From assembly GCA_965204875.1 (NCBI GenBank), contig OZ242020.1, positions 1,302,001 to 1,366,000 on the forward strand: a stretch of 64,000 bases of DNA, written 5' to 3'. The translations under genes and the position numbers were made by a program. Of the stretch, positions 8,383 to 15,941 are shown in pieces. The stretch's first letter is position 1. Every line of letters starts with the position of its first letter. The notes beneath the pieces were generated by a model that was not told where the DNA came from, did no database searches, and saw nothing but the letters and a program-made list of their open reading frames with translations. This DNA comes from Aldehydirespirator sp965204875 (GTDB lineage: Bacteria > Actinomycetota > Acidimicrobiia > Acidimicrobiales > Aldehydirespiratoraceae).

Positions 8383-8945
8383 CGGGGTGCCTCACCCGAC
8401 CACCGGCCCTCGAGGCCCACACGGCGAACGGTGGTCCTCCGAGCGGCGCGGCCCGCCGGCACCGCTTCCCGGGCCTCGCCGGGCGCCTGGGCCTCGGAGA
8501 CCTCTAGTGCCTCGTGGATGCGCAGCTCATCCGGCAACGACGCCGCGGCCGCCGTGGCCGTGCCGACCGTGCCGGCAGGCCTCGACGGCGGGCCCCACTC
8601 GAGTGCGCCGGCGCCGATCAGGTACACGAAAGACTCGAACACGGCGAAGGTGAACACCAGCAGGGCGACCAGCCCGAACAACCCGAGCCCGCCCCTGGCG
8701 ACGGCGTAGGGATAGAACAGCACGATCTCCACATCGAAGACGATGAAGAGCATCGCCACCAGGAAGAACCGCACCGGGAAGCGCTCGGGTGCGTCCCTGG
8801 CGGGCACGATGCCGCACTCGTAGGGATCGAGCTTCGGCACCGTCGGCCGGCGCGGCGCCAGCAGCCCCGAGGCCGCGAAACTCCCAGCGGCGAACAGTGC
8901 CGCCAAGGCCAGCAGCGCCAGCAGCGGAAGGTACTGGCCCAGCAC
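8379..8945 (-). CDS. nuoA: NADH-quinone oxidoreductase subunit A
   Basis: Small membrane subunit of complex I. Three predicted membrane helices surround the conserved loop KLDPYECGIVPARDAPERFPVRFFLVAMLFIVFDVEIVLFYP. At 188 residues it is longer than the usual 115-140: a hydrophilic, Ala/Glu/Arg-rich tail of about 70 residues follows the last helix. The start is GTG at 8945, two bases after the stop of the upstream membrane protein. Confidence 0.94.
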   Translation of the reverse strand: MLGQYLPLLALLALAALFAAGSFAASGLLAPRRPTVPKLDPYECGIVPARDAPERFPVRFFLVAMLFIVFDVEIVLFYPYAVARGGLGLFGLVALLVFTFAVFESFVYLIGAGALEWGPPSRPAGTVGTATAAAASLPDELRIHEALEVSEAQAPGEAREAVPAGRAARRTTVRRVGLEGRWSGEAPR

Positions 8946-8947
8946 GC

Positions 8948-9985
8948 TCAGCCGCCGCCAACGACGGCCCCGGCAGCCTCCCGCTGACGCCAGGCCAGCT
9001 TGTCACGCTCGTGGAGGAACAGGCACAGCGCCGCGAATATGAGTAGCGAGCCCAGCGTCACAAGGGCCGGTTTGAGACGCAGGTCGCCGAGATCGCGCAC
9101 CATGATCACCGAGATCACGGGCTTGGACCCATCGACCTCCGGCCGCGGGGGCGGCTCGCCCGGGATCAGGGGCTGGTCGATCACCTCCTGCACCTGCACC
9201 ACGGCATAGCGGGTCGGATGGGTGATGGTGAGGGCCGTGCGGATCTGGGTCCAGATCCGGTCGAGGCGGGTCGGGTCGTCGGGCAGGCCCCGCTTGCCGC
9301 CGATGGTGTAAGCGTCGAGCAGCTTGAAGTCGCCCTGGGAGGCGAAGGCCAGATCGGGGCTCTCCACCAGCATCGCCGCGGCGGATGCCTGGGCCTCGCC
9401 GGCGTCGGCGGTCGAGAGCAGCTCCCACCCGCCGAAGTCGATCCGGCCGGCGGCCTCGGCGTCGCTGACCACGTTGGGGGACACGGCTGCCAGCTCCGAC
9501 AGGGTGGTCGCCCGGTTGCGGGCCAGCTCGTCGGCGACCAGCTCGTCGATCTCCGCCGCGGACAGGCCCTCGGTCTGGTCCGGGGTCAGGGTGTCGCGGG
9601 TCACCACGCCGAACTCGGCCCGGGCGACGGGATCGCCGGAGTCCACCACCAGATCGAAGGCGGTCGGGAGCTCGAACGCGTCCGGCAGGGTCGTCGCCGC
9701 CTCCAGCGCGGCGGCGTCGAGGTCGCCGACGTTTATCTCGCGAAGCTGCCAGGTGGGCGCGCTCCCCGCCCAGCCGATGCCGTAGATCCACCATACCGCG
9801 GCCATGATCACCATCCAGCCGAACAGCCCCGCCAATGTGATCAGCGAGCCGAGCCGCGTGCCGCTGTTGAGCACCAGCAGCAGCCACACCGAGCCAAGCA
9901 GCACGACGACGCCCGCGAAGACGGCCATGAAGCCGCGAATCTCCGGATCCCAGCCCAGCCCGGCGATCAGGTCCAGTGATTCCAT
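8948..9985 (-). CDS. Membrane protein of unknown function between the bc complex and nuo genes
   Basis: 345 residues. Two hydrophobic helices near residues 18-40 and 45-68, a large mostly acidic extracytoplasmic-type domain (about 75-305), and a third helix near 310-330. I do not recognise a catalytic motif or cofactor site. It follows the cytochrome c gene by one base and precedes nuoA by two, so it is almost certainly cotranscribed and may be an accessory subunit of the cytochrome bc or complex I assembly (inference from position only). Confidence 0.8.
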   Translation of the reverse strand: MESLDLIAGLGWDPEIRGFMAVFAGVVVLLGSVWLLLVLNSGTRLGSLITLAGLFGWMVIMAAVWWIYGIGWAGSAPTWQLREINVGDLDAAALEAATTLPDAFELPTAFDLVVDSGDPVARAEFGVVTRDTLTPDQTEGLSAAEIDELVADELARNRATTLSELAAVSPNVVSDAEAAGRIDFGGWELLSTADAGEAQASAAAMLVESPDLAFASQGDFKLLDAYTIGGKRGLPDDPTRLDRIWTQIRTALTITHPTRYAVVQVQEVIDQPLIPGEPPPRPEVDGSKPVISVIMVRDLGDLRLKPALVTLGSLLIFAALCLFLHERDKLAWRQREAAGAVVGGG

Positions 9986-9986
9986 G

Positions 9987-11246
9987 TCACAGGTTCCTCT
10001 CGAAGGCGACGATGGCGTCGATCTGCTCCGGCGTGAGCGTCGCCGGGTAGGTGACCCCCAGATCGTCGTCGGTGCGGGGGCCGTAGCCGGGCATCTGCCC
10101 GTTGCCGCCCGATCCGCCGCGCCCGTAGGTCTGGCCGATGGCCTGGCCGACGGAAATGAAGTCGGAGTGCAGGCCCGCCGTCTCGAACTGGTCGAGGGTG
10201 CTCCCGCCGGTCAGGTTCGGCCCGAAGAAACCGCCTCCGGCGTTGTAGGACTCCAGGATCGGCCCGGCGTGGCCGTCGATGCTGTCGTCGCCGTCGGTGG
10301 TCGCGTCGAAAGACCATCCGTAGGTGTGGCACCGGGCGCAGCTGTAGGTGCCAGCGGCGGCGGGGTTGTTGAAGAGGATCTCCCCGTACTCCTGGTAGAT
10401 GTCGCTGCCCGGCGCGGCTCCCGAGGCCAGCAGCTCCAGCCCGGCGCGCCGTATCGCCGCTGCGTCGCCCGCCAGCGATGCGTCGGCGGCCAGCGCCATC
10501 GAGCGGGCTCCCTCGACCGCGGTGTCGACGGCCGCGAGCCACTGGTCCACGGCGGGATCGTCCGCGGGCACGCCCAAGTGCTCGCCGATGCCGTCGCGCA
10601 CCCCGCCGTCCACCGTGGAGCGCAGCTCCGACTCGGGGATCTGGATCCTGCGCATGTAGCGGATCAGGTACTCGATCTGCTGGGGGGTCAGAGGACCGCC
10701 GCCCGGCGCGCCCCAGGCGGGCATGACATTGTTGCGGCCGTAGTTGAGCACATGGCGCACCTCGTCCTCGCTGTAGCGCGACAGCACCGTGTTGAGCGAC
10801 GGCGCGGCCCACGACACGGTGGCCACGAAGTTGCCCTCGGAGTCGGTGATGGTGACCGGCGCGGCGCCGCCCGAGCCCTCGGCGCCGTGGCACTGCTGGC
10901 AGTCCGCGCCCTCGGTGTAGAGCTCGCCGCCGCGGTCGGCGAACACGCGGTCGGTGTCGGAGATCAGGCCCTCGTGGCGGCCGGGCTCTCCCAGCCAGTA
11001 GAGCGGCAGGCCGACGCCGATGACGGCGAGCATGGCCAGGCCGGCCAGCAGCGACTTGTCGAGCTTGGAGCCCTCCAGCTCCTCGTCGGGCAGGTAGGGC
11101 TTGCGGTTGGCGGCCAGCTCTATCTCGCTGCCGACCTCGCCGCTGGCCGAGCGTGCGTTGAGCACCAGGTAGACGACGAACCCGACGAGGACGATCGCCA
11201 GTATGACGAACCCGATGGTTCTCTGTGTCGAGGCGGCTAGGAGCAT
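9987..11246 (-). CDS. Diheme cytochrome c of the cytochrome bc complex
   Basis: 419 residues. Two N-terminal membrane helices (about 10-30 and 68-85) precede two c-type heme motifs: CQQCH near residue 117 and CARCH near residue 300. Conserved downstream methionines (MPAW and MPGYG) could be axial ligands. The family role is electron acceptor of the menaquinol-oxidising bc complex, comparable to actinobacterial QcrC. The ATG at 11246 is preceded by TTTAGGAAAC, a conventional ribosome-binding site, and no bridging ORF is present at this junction. Confidence 0.88.
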   Translation of the reverse strand: MLLAASTQRTIGFVILAIVLVGFVVYLVLNARSASGEVGSEIELAANRKPYLPDEELEGSKLDKSLLAGLAMLAVIGVGLPLYWLGEPGRHEGLISDTDRVFADRGGELYTEGADCQQCHGAEGSGGAAPVTITDSEGNFVATVSWAAPSLNTVLSRYSEDEVRHVLNYGRNNVMPAWGAPGGGPLTPQQIEYLIRYMRRIQIPESELRSTVDGGVRDGIGEHLGVPADDPAVDQWLAAVDTAVEGARSMALAADASLAGDAAAIRRAGLELLASGAAPGSDIYQEYGEILFNNPAAAGTYSCARCHTYGWSFDATTDGDDSIDGHAGPILESYNAGGGFFGPNLTGGSTLDQFETAGLHSDFISVGQAIGQTYGRGGSGGNGQMPGYGPRTDDDLGVTYPATLTPEQIDAIVAFERNL

Positions 11247-11284
11247 TCGCGGTCGTGTTTCCTAAAGAGTCCGGGGCGGGCGGG

Positions 11285-12163
11285 CTAGTGGTCCCCGGTC
11301 GCCTGACCGATGCAGGCCGGCCCCTCGGCTTCCTGGCCCGTCGTGTTGGTCCCGATCGGGGGTCCTTGAATGATGGTTCCGGTGTCGACGACCAGCGAGC
11401 CGTCCGCGCTGATCTCCGTGGCGAAGCGGTCCATCCCCCTGGGGGCGGGGCCGCTTCGCTTCTCGCCCACCTGGTTGTACTTCGAGCCGTGGCAGGGGCA
11501 CTCGAACCACTGCGACGTGACGCAGTTCGGTACCCGGCAGCCGAGGTGCGGGCACTTCTGGTAGAGCGCCACGATCCCGCCGTCGAGTCCCAGTTGCTGC
11601 CCCGCGGTCATCCCTGCCAGCTCGGCGGGCGAGTAGGCGGCGACCGCCTTCTCCACCGATCCGTTCGGGTACTCGGTCAGCCACATCCTGCCCTCGGGCT
11701 TGTAGAGGAAACCGGAGTTGTCGCGGATCTCCGCCAGCAGATCGCTGACCAGGCCCACCTTGAGCTTGGATCCGAATCCGCTGGCGCCCTGCGGCCACAG
11801 GAAGGCGATGCAGGCCACCCCGAATCCCGAGAGGCTCAGGCTCATGAGCATCACGATCGTGCGGTTGAAGAACTGCCTGCGGCTGACCCCGATCACCTCG
11901 GGATCGGCAGGCACGTAGGGGGCCGGCGGCGCTGGGGCCCTTGAGGCTTCCACGGTGCCGGCGCGTGCGGCGGCCGCGGCCCGCTCGACCTCCCGACCCG
12001 ACAGCGGTGCCTGCGAGCTCAGCACGACCGAGGGTCGGTCACGCTGAAGGGTCTCGCGCTGGAGCATCCCGACGGCGGCGGAGGACTGGCGGCGCCGCAG
12101 CGCGGCCAGCACGGCCACCAGCGCCAGGACGGCCAGAAGTCCGACGGCGACATACAAGATCAT
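11285..12163 (-). CDS. qcrA: Rieske [2Fe-2S] subunit of the menaquinol-cytochrome c reductase
   Basis: 292 residues. An N-terminal membrane helix is followed by a twin-Arg-like SRRQFFNRT and a second helix, then the Rieske fold with CPHLGC and CPCHGS holding the cluster. It passes electrons from menaquinol to cytochrome c. The start is ATG at 12163 with GGGAGG about 8 bases upstream, and it overlaps the stop of a 49-aa bridging ORF (ATGA). Confidence 0.93.
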   Translation of the reverse strand: MILYVAVGLLAVLALVAVLAALRRRQSSAAVGMLQRETLQRDRPSVVLSSQAPLSGREVERAAAAARAGTVEASRAPAPPAPYVPADPEVIGVSRRQFFNRTIVMLMSLSLSGFGVACIAFLWPQGASGFGSKLKVGLVSDLLAEIRDNSGFLYKPEGRMWLTEYPNGSVEKAVAAYSPAELAGMTAGQQLGLDGGIVALYQKCPHLGCRVPNCVTSQWFECPCHGSKYNQVGEKRSGPAPRGMDRFATEISADGSLVVDTGTIIQGPPIGTNTTGQEAEGPACIGQATGDH

Positions 12164-12309
12164 CGACTGCCTCCCTCGATCCCGCTCTCGTTCGCTGCGC
12201 TCACAGGCCGCTCGGGCCTTGGAACCCCGCTCTCGTTCGCTGCGCTCACAGGCCGCTCGGGCCTTGAAACCCCGCTCTCGTTCGCCGCGCTCACAGTTCG
12301 TGTCGTCAC
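12160..12309 (-). CDS. Bridging ORF with 15-residue repeats between cytochrome b C-half and Rieske gene (49 aa)
   Basis: GTG at 12309 overlaps the TGA of the cytochrome b C-half gene (GTGA), and the TGA at 12160-12162 overlaps the Rieske ATG (ATGA). The frame holds three copies of VSAANESG; the first two are followed by a (V)(S/P)RPERP linker, giving a 15-residue (45-base) period. The whole intercistronic gap is therefore one coupled frame made of repeated DNA. No known domain is recognised. Confidence 0.45.
   Translation of the reverse strand: MTTRTVSAANESGVSRPERPVSAANESGVPRPERPVSAANESGIEGGSR
12182..12300. repeat. 45-bp tandem repeat, family A (two and a half copies)
   Basis: Plus-strand units start cccgctctcgttcgctgcgc and continue with tcacaggccgctcgggcctt. 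Two copies are nearly identical and a third is partial. The same core, in the opposite orientation relative to the neighbouring genes, appears at 17184-17345, so this is a dispersed as well as a tandem repeat. Confidence 0.85.
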
Positions 12310-13109
12310 AGTTCGAAGAACAGGCCGGCTTGCCAGGGGAACACGAAGTTGAAGCCGGGGCCCCTGAAAAACGATCCGATCATCACCAGCACCGCCCAGA
12401 ACATCAGATGGACGGTCATGAGGCTCACCGCGAACTTGCGGTCCTCGGGCGCCTTGGCAGGATTCCTGTCGATGTAGGGCGCCAGCATGAGCAGGAACAG
12501 TCCCATGCCCGGGATGGTCACGCCCGCGACCATCGGATGGAACATGGTCAGCAGTTCCTGCAGGCCGAGAAAGTACCAGGGCGCCTTGGACGGGTTGGGC
12601 GTCTGGTTGTAGTTCGCCAACTCCAGGAGCGGCGCGTTCACGAAGATCGAGAAGATCAGCGTGAACGCCGTGATGAACAGCGCGGCCACGAACTCCACCA
12701 CCAGCAGGTGGGGCCACACGTGCACCTTGTCTTGGGGCTTGGACTTGACGTCCTGGATCGAGCCCGACTTGACCACCGTGAGCAGTCGCTGCGTGTGCCC
12801 GCCGGGGCCGGTGGGCTCGGGCGCCGCAGCGACTGTCGCGGGAGAGGCGGCGGCGGGAGGGGCTGCCACGGCCACAGCGCCGCCGGCGGCCGCCGCCTCG
12901 ACTGCGGGGGCTGCCTCGGAGGCGGCCCTCGCGGCACGCGAGCGCTCCAGCAGGTGGGGCGGGATCTTGCTTGCGGCCTGCGGCTCCGATGCCGCTGAGC
13001 CCTCGCCTGCCCCCGCCGGCACGGCACCCGACGCGGCGGCCTTGGCCGCCTCGGCCTTGGCTCGCGCTTCTGCGGCCCGCTTTCGCAGGTGCTCGGGGAT
13101 CTCTACCAT
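12306..13109 (-). CDS. Cytochrome b C-terminal half (subunit IV-like) of the bc complex
   Basis: 267 residues. Three membrane helices in the C-terminal 140 residues carry the quinol-site region NPSKAPWYFLGLQELL, where the usual PEWY is APWY. The N-terminal 125 residues are a low-complexity Ala-rich extension that contains two copies of an IPEHLRKRAAEARAKAEA / IPPHLLERSRAARAASEA motif. The gene lies 115 bases after the N-half gene, giving a b6f-like split architecture. Confidence 0.88.
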   Translation of the reverse strand: MVEIPEHLRKRAAEARAKAEAAKAAASGAVPAGAGEGSAASEPQAASKIPPHLLERSRAARAASEAAPAVEAAAAGGAVAVAAPPAAASPATVAAAPEPTGPGGHTQRLLTVVKSGSIQDVKSKPQDKVHVWPHLLVVEFVAALFITAFTLIFSIFVNAPLLELANYNQTPNPSKAPWYFLGLQELLTMFHPMVAGVTIPGMGLFLLMLAPYIDRNPAKAPEDRKFAVSLMTVHLMFWAVLVMIGSFFRGPGFNFVFPWQAGLFFEL

Positions 13110-13224
13110 CGTCGCCTTCCGGTCGCCTCTTGAGTCTCGCCTGTTTCTGGGTCTGCTGCGTTGCGTCTTGCTTGTTGCTGGGTGCGCGAATCTGCCTTGA
13201 GTGTCGAGTCAGCTTCAGGAGTTT

Positions 13225-14019
13225 TTACAGCGGGCCGGAGATGCCGCCGTCCTTGCGGACCCGCCAGAAGTGGATGGCCATGAAGATGACGATGACGAAC
13301 GGCAGCATCAGCACGTGAAGCACGTACCAGCGCAGCAGCGTGTCGGTGCCGATCTCCACACCGCCGAGCAGCACGAAGCGCACCTGGTCCCCGAACACCG
13401 GCGTGTAGCCCATCATGTTGGTGCCCACCGTCACAGCCCACAGCGCGAGCTGGTCCCATGGCAGCAGGTAGCCGGTGAACGAGAGCAGCAGGGTGAGCGT
13501 GAGCAGGATCACCCCGATGACCCAGTTGAACTCGCGCGGCGGCTTGTAGGCGCCGTGGTAGAAGACCCTGGCCATGTGCAGGAACACGGTGATCACCATG
13601 AGGTGCGCGCCCCAGCGGTGCATGTTGCGCACCAGCAGGCCGAAGGTCACCGACGTCTGCAGGATGTATATGTCGTCCCAGGCCTGCGCCGCGGTGGGCC
13701 GGTAGAAGAACATCAGGAAGATCCCGGTGACCGTCAGCAGGATGAACAGGAAGAAGCTGAGGCCGCCCAGGCACAGCGTGTAGCTCACCTTGACGGCGTG
13801 GCGCTTCACCTTCACCGGGTGGAGGTGGTACAGAACGCTGTTCATCACCACGTAGGACCGGTTGCGGGGGCTGTCGGTGTAGCCCTTGCGGAAGACCGAG
13901 CCAGGCCTGAAGATCGAGTTCCAGGCCTGCGACCCCTGCACCTGCGCGCTCAGCTTGTTGAGCCGGTCGGCCATGCGCTCAGGCATCGGCTTCTTTCGCT
14001 CTTCAGTGTCGATGGCCAT
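13225..14019 (-). CDS. qcrB: Cytochrome b N-terminal half of the bc complex
   Basis: 264 residues with four membrane helices and paired heme ligands: RNMHRWGAHLMVITVFLHMARVFYHGAY in helix B and HVLMLPFVIVIFMAIHFWRVRK in helix D. The PPREFNWVIGV and GYLLPWDQLALWAVTVGTNM blocks are typical. It binds the two b hemes of menaquinol-cytochrome c reductase. The ATG at 14019 is preceded by TAAAGGAGAC, a strong ribosome-binding site. It ends in TAA 115 bases before the C-half gene. Confidence 0.93.
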   Translation of the reverse strand: MAIDTEERKKPMPERMADRLNKLSAQVQGSQAWNSIFRPGSVFRKGYTDSPRNRSYVVMNSVLYHLHPVKVKRHAVKVSYTLCLGGLSFFLFILLTVTGIFLMFFYRPTAAQAWDDIYILQTSVTFGLLVRNMHRWGAHLMVITVFLHMARVFYHGAYKPPREFNWVIGVILLTLTLLLSFTGYLLPWDQLALWAVTVGTNMMGYTPVFGDQVRFVLLGGVEIGTDTLLRWYVLHVLMLPFVIVIFMAIHFWRVRKDGGISGPL

Positions 14020-14094
14020 GGGGGTAGACCGTCTCCTTTAGAGATCTGAGGTGTTGTCTTGCTGGGCGAGGGTTGCCGGCGTGCGGTCGGTCCG

Positions 14095-14511
14095 TCAGGC
14101 GAGGCGCATCCCGTAGCCGTAGCCGTGGGAGTTGGTTCGCTGGTGAGGGTCTCCGGAGGAGGGGGGGTCGACCATCTTGCCGAGGATGATGACGCCCGTG
14201 GGGCACCGGTCGACGCACAGGGCGCAGCGTGTGCACACGTCGTCATCGATGGTGAAGATGACGCGATCAGTGGGGTCGACGCCGGGAAGCTCGGTGCCGA
14301 TCGCCTCGTCGACCGCGTCGGTGGTGACCATGAAGATGCACTTCCACGGGCAGATGTCCACGCAGCCCTCGCACATGATGCACTCGGACTGGTCGATGTG
14401 GATGAACTGCTTGGGCTTGACGGCCTTCGACAGCCAGGCCGCGTCCACCTCCTGGAGCACGTAGTCGTCGCGGAACTCCGGCATCGGGGGATTGGCGTCT
14501 GTGACGGTCAC
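14095..14511 (-). CDS. 2x[4Fe-4S] ferredoxin-like protein of the bc operon
   Basis: 138 residues. Two cluster motifs are visible: CIMCEGCVDICPWKC and CTRCALCVDRCPTG. The GTG at 14511 overlaps the stop of the upstream membrane protein gene (GTGA). Its position directly before cytochrome b suggests a dedicated electron carrier or an integral subunit of the complex (inference). Confidence 0.88.
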   Translation of the reverse strand: MTVTDANPPMPEFRDDYVLQEVDAAWLSKAVKPKQFIHIDQSECIMCEGCVDICPWKCIFMVTTDAVDEAIGTELPGVDPTDRVIFTIDDDVCTRCALCVDRCPTGVIILGKMVDPPSSGDPHQRTNSHGYGYGMRLA

Positions 14512-14963
14512 GCCCGGGATCCCTCCCGGACGAGGGGCCGCCCGAAGCTGGAGCGCTCCACATCCTCGGCCGCCGCAGCCCTCTTGCCCCGGTTCTGCCA
14601 CATGGACCACATGGCGACGTTGCCCACGAGCGCCACGCCGTATATCGCCACGGCGATGAAGTCGCGGATCACCACGTAGGTGATCGTGAACGGGAAGCTG
14701 CCGCCCTGGGCTTGGGCCCGCAGGATCCCGCCGGGCCCCACGAACAGCTTGTCGGTTCGCCAGTTGAGCTCGTTGTCGGCCCAGGTGAGCCACTGGTGGG
14801 GAACCACCCCGTACACCCAGAACATTCCAAAGAACACGATCATCGCCCCGAACATGGCCTCGCCCCAGGTTACGGGCGTGCCGACCTGCCGGCGGCGCAT
14901 GTAGGCCATGACGCCGCCCACGAGCACCGCGGTGACTACGACTGAGAGGGAGAAGGCGACCAC
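14508..14963 (-). CDS. Small membrane protein, first gene of the bc-nuo operon
   Basis: 151 residues from the GTG at 14963, which has GAGGAG about 5 bases upstream. Three hydrophobic segments are visible (about 3-22, 35-53 and 92-115), separated by an HQWLTWADNELNWRTDKLF stretch. I recognise no named family. It is coupled to the ferredoxin gene by GTGA. A longer start (GTG at 15023) is possible but lacks a ribosome-binding site. Confidence 0.72.
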   Translation of the reverse strand: MVAFSLSVVVTAVLVGGVMAYMRRRQVGTPVTWGEAMFGAMIVFFGMFWVYGVVPHQWLTWADNELNWRTDKLFVGPGGILRAQAQGGSFPFTITYVVIRDFIAVAIYGVALVGNVAMWSMWQNRGKRAAAAEDVERSSFGRPLVREGSRA

Positions 14964-15086
14964 CGGCACTCCTCGACGACGGCTGTAAACGCTCGGCAGT
15001 GTAGTGTCGGCGGTGCGCACCACGGCAGGGATCCCGGCAGGTCTTTAGCGCCGCCCGCCGGGCCGGCGAACCTCAGCCTCGCAGCC

Positions 15087-15156
15087 GTGCGATTCCGGCG
15101 GAGCGGGACCGCCCGCAACTTCCCCGAACGGCCGGCCCCCTCCGCCGGAATCGCAC
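15087..15156. terminator. Large inverted repeat, terminator or leader hairpin
   Basis: Perfect 17-bp arms at 15087-15103 and 15140-15156 (gtgcgattccggcggag and its complement) flank a 36-base loop. No run of T follows on either strand. It could end transcription from ybjN or act as an attenuator ahead of the respiratory operon. Confidence 0.55.
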
Positions 15157-15206
15157 CCGTTCTAGCAGGGTTCTCGCAGCCAGTCAACCCATGACAGCCA
15201 TTATCT

Positions 15207-15219
15207 TGATGTAACATCA
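15207..15219. promoter_or_regulatory. Palindrome TGATGTaACATCA, possible operator
   Basis: A perfect 6+6 palindrome around one central base, in an AT-richer patch between ybjN and the respiratory operon. This resembles a dimeric regulator site, but no matching regulator is seen nearby. Confidence 0.3.
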
Positions 15220-15351
15220 TACTTCGCAATCCGGAGCACGACCTCTAAGCGGGAACCCTTGAAGCGGGGAACCTCGAAGCAACGACCGTCGAAAGGCAAC
15301 CTGCAACAGGGCATCCCTGGAACTTGGCTCGCCGAACCTAGCCGCGGGAAC

Positions 15352-15924
15352 CTAGACCCGGAACTTCGAGGCGTAGCCGATGCGCATGGCCGGCCTGAAG
15401 ATGAGTTCCACCGCGGCATACATCGAGCCGAGGATCGCGTCCAGCGCTGACTCGTTGACGCTGTTCACGGGGGTGGTCCCCGACAGGAACACGGCGTCCT
15501 CGGAGCCGATCTCGAGCTTCAGCCCTCGCAGGCGGCGGTTCCGGCGCAGCAGGTGCTCGTAGAAGCCGGCGTGGTTCTCCTCGGGCGCGGGCACGAGGTA
15601 CGTCTCGTAGTGCAAGGTTCGCTGGCCGAGGGTGAACCAGATCGTCCACACGTCCTTCTCCTCGCCGCGGACGCGCACGTACCAGCGTCGCTCGCCCGCA
15701 GCACCCCGCTCGACGGCCTCGATGACGGGGTTCGCCAGCGCCGCCGCCGCCAACCACGCACCCATGAGCCGCTCCAAGTCGTCCAGGGCCGCCTTGGAGG
15801 CCGGAGCATCAGCGCCCAGCACCCCATCGAAGGCAGGAGCATCACCATCGAGCACCTCATTGGAGGCCGGAGCATCGTCGTCCAGCGCCTCATTGGAGGC
15901 CGGAGCCGTCTCGGCTGCACCCAT
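15352..15924 (-). CDS. YbjN-domain protein downstream of mshA
   Basis: 190 residues. The conserved domain starts near LERLMGAWLAAAALANPVIEAVE and contains WTIWFTLGQRTLHYETYLVP and FYEHLLRRNRRLRGLKLEI, as in YbjN proteins that neighbour mshA in actinobacteria. The first about 45 residues are four imperfect 12-residue repeats of the type APASNEALDDD. These may be a real extension or a repeat-expanded junction: a second start (MGAWLA) follows directly after them. Confidence 0.8.
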   Translation of the reverse strand: MGAAETAPASNEALDDDAPASNEVLDGDAPAFDGVLGADAPASKAALDDLERLMGAWLAAAALANPVIEAVERGAAGERRWYVRVRGEEKDVWTIWFTLGQRTLHYETYLVPAPEENHAGFYEHLLRRNRRLRGLKLEIGSEDAVFLSGTTPVNSVNESALDAILGSMYAAVELIFRPAMRIGYASKFRV

Positions 15925-15941
15925 CTTCTATGACAGGGCGC

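Larger units (their letters stand above)
15024..15351. other. Intergenic region upstream of the bc-nuo operon
   Basis: No convincing gene. A minus-strand -10-like TACACT lies at 14998-15003. A 17-bp perfect inverted repeat and an AT-rich palindrome, listed separately, lie further upstream. The remaining part up to 15351 contains loosely repeated ggaacct/gaagc words. Confidence 0.6.

Noticed and set aside
13110..13224. A bridging ORF between the two cytochrome b halves
   Set aside because: A frame does end overlapping the downstream ATG (TGGTAG), but no start codon couples it to the upstream TAA, so it does not fit the pattern.
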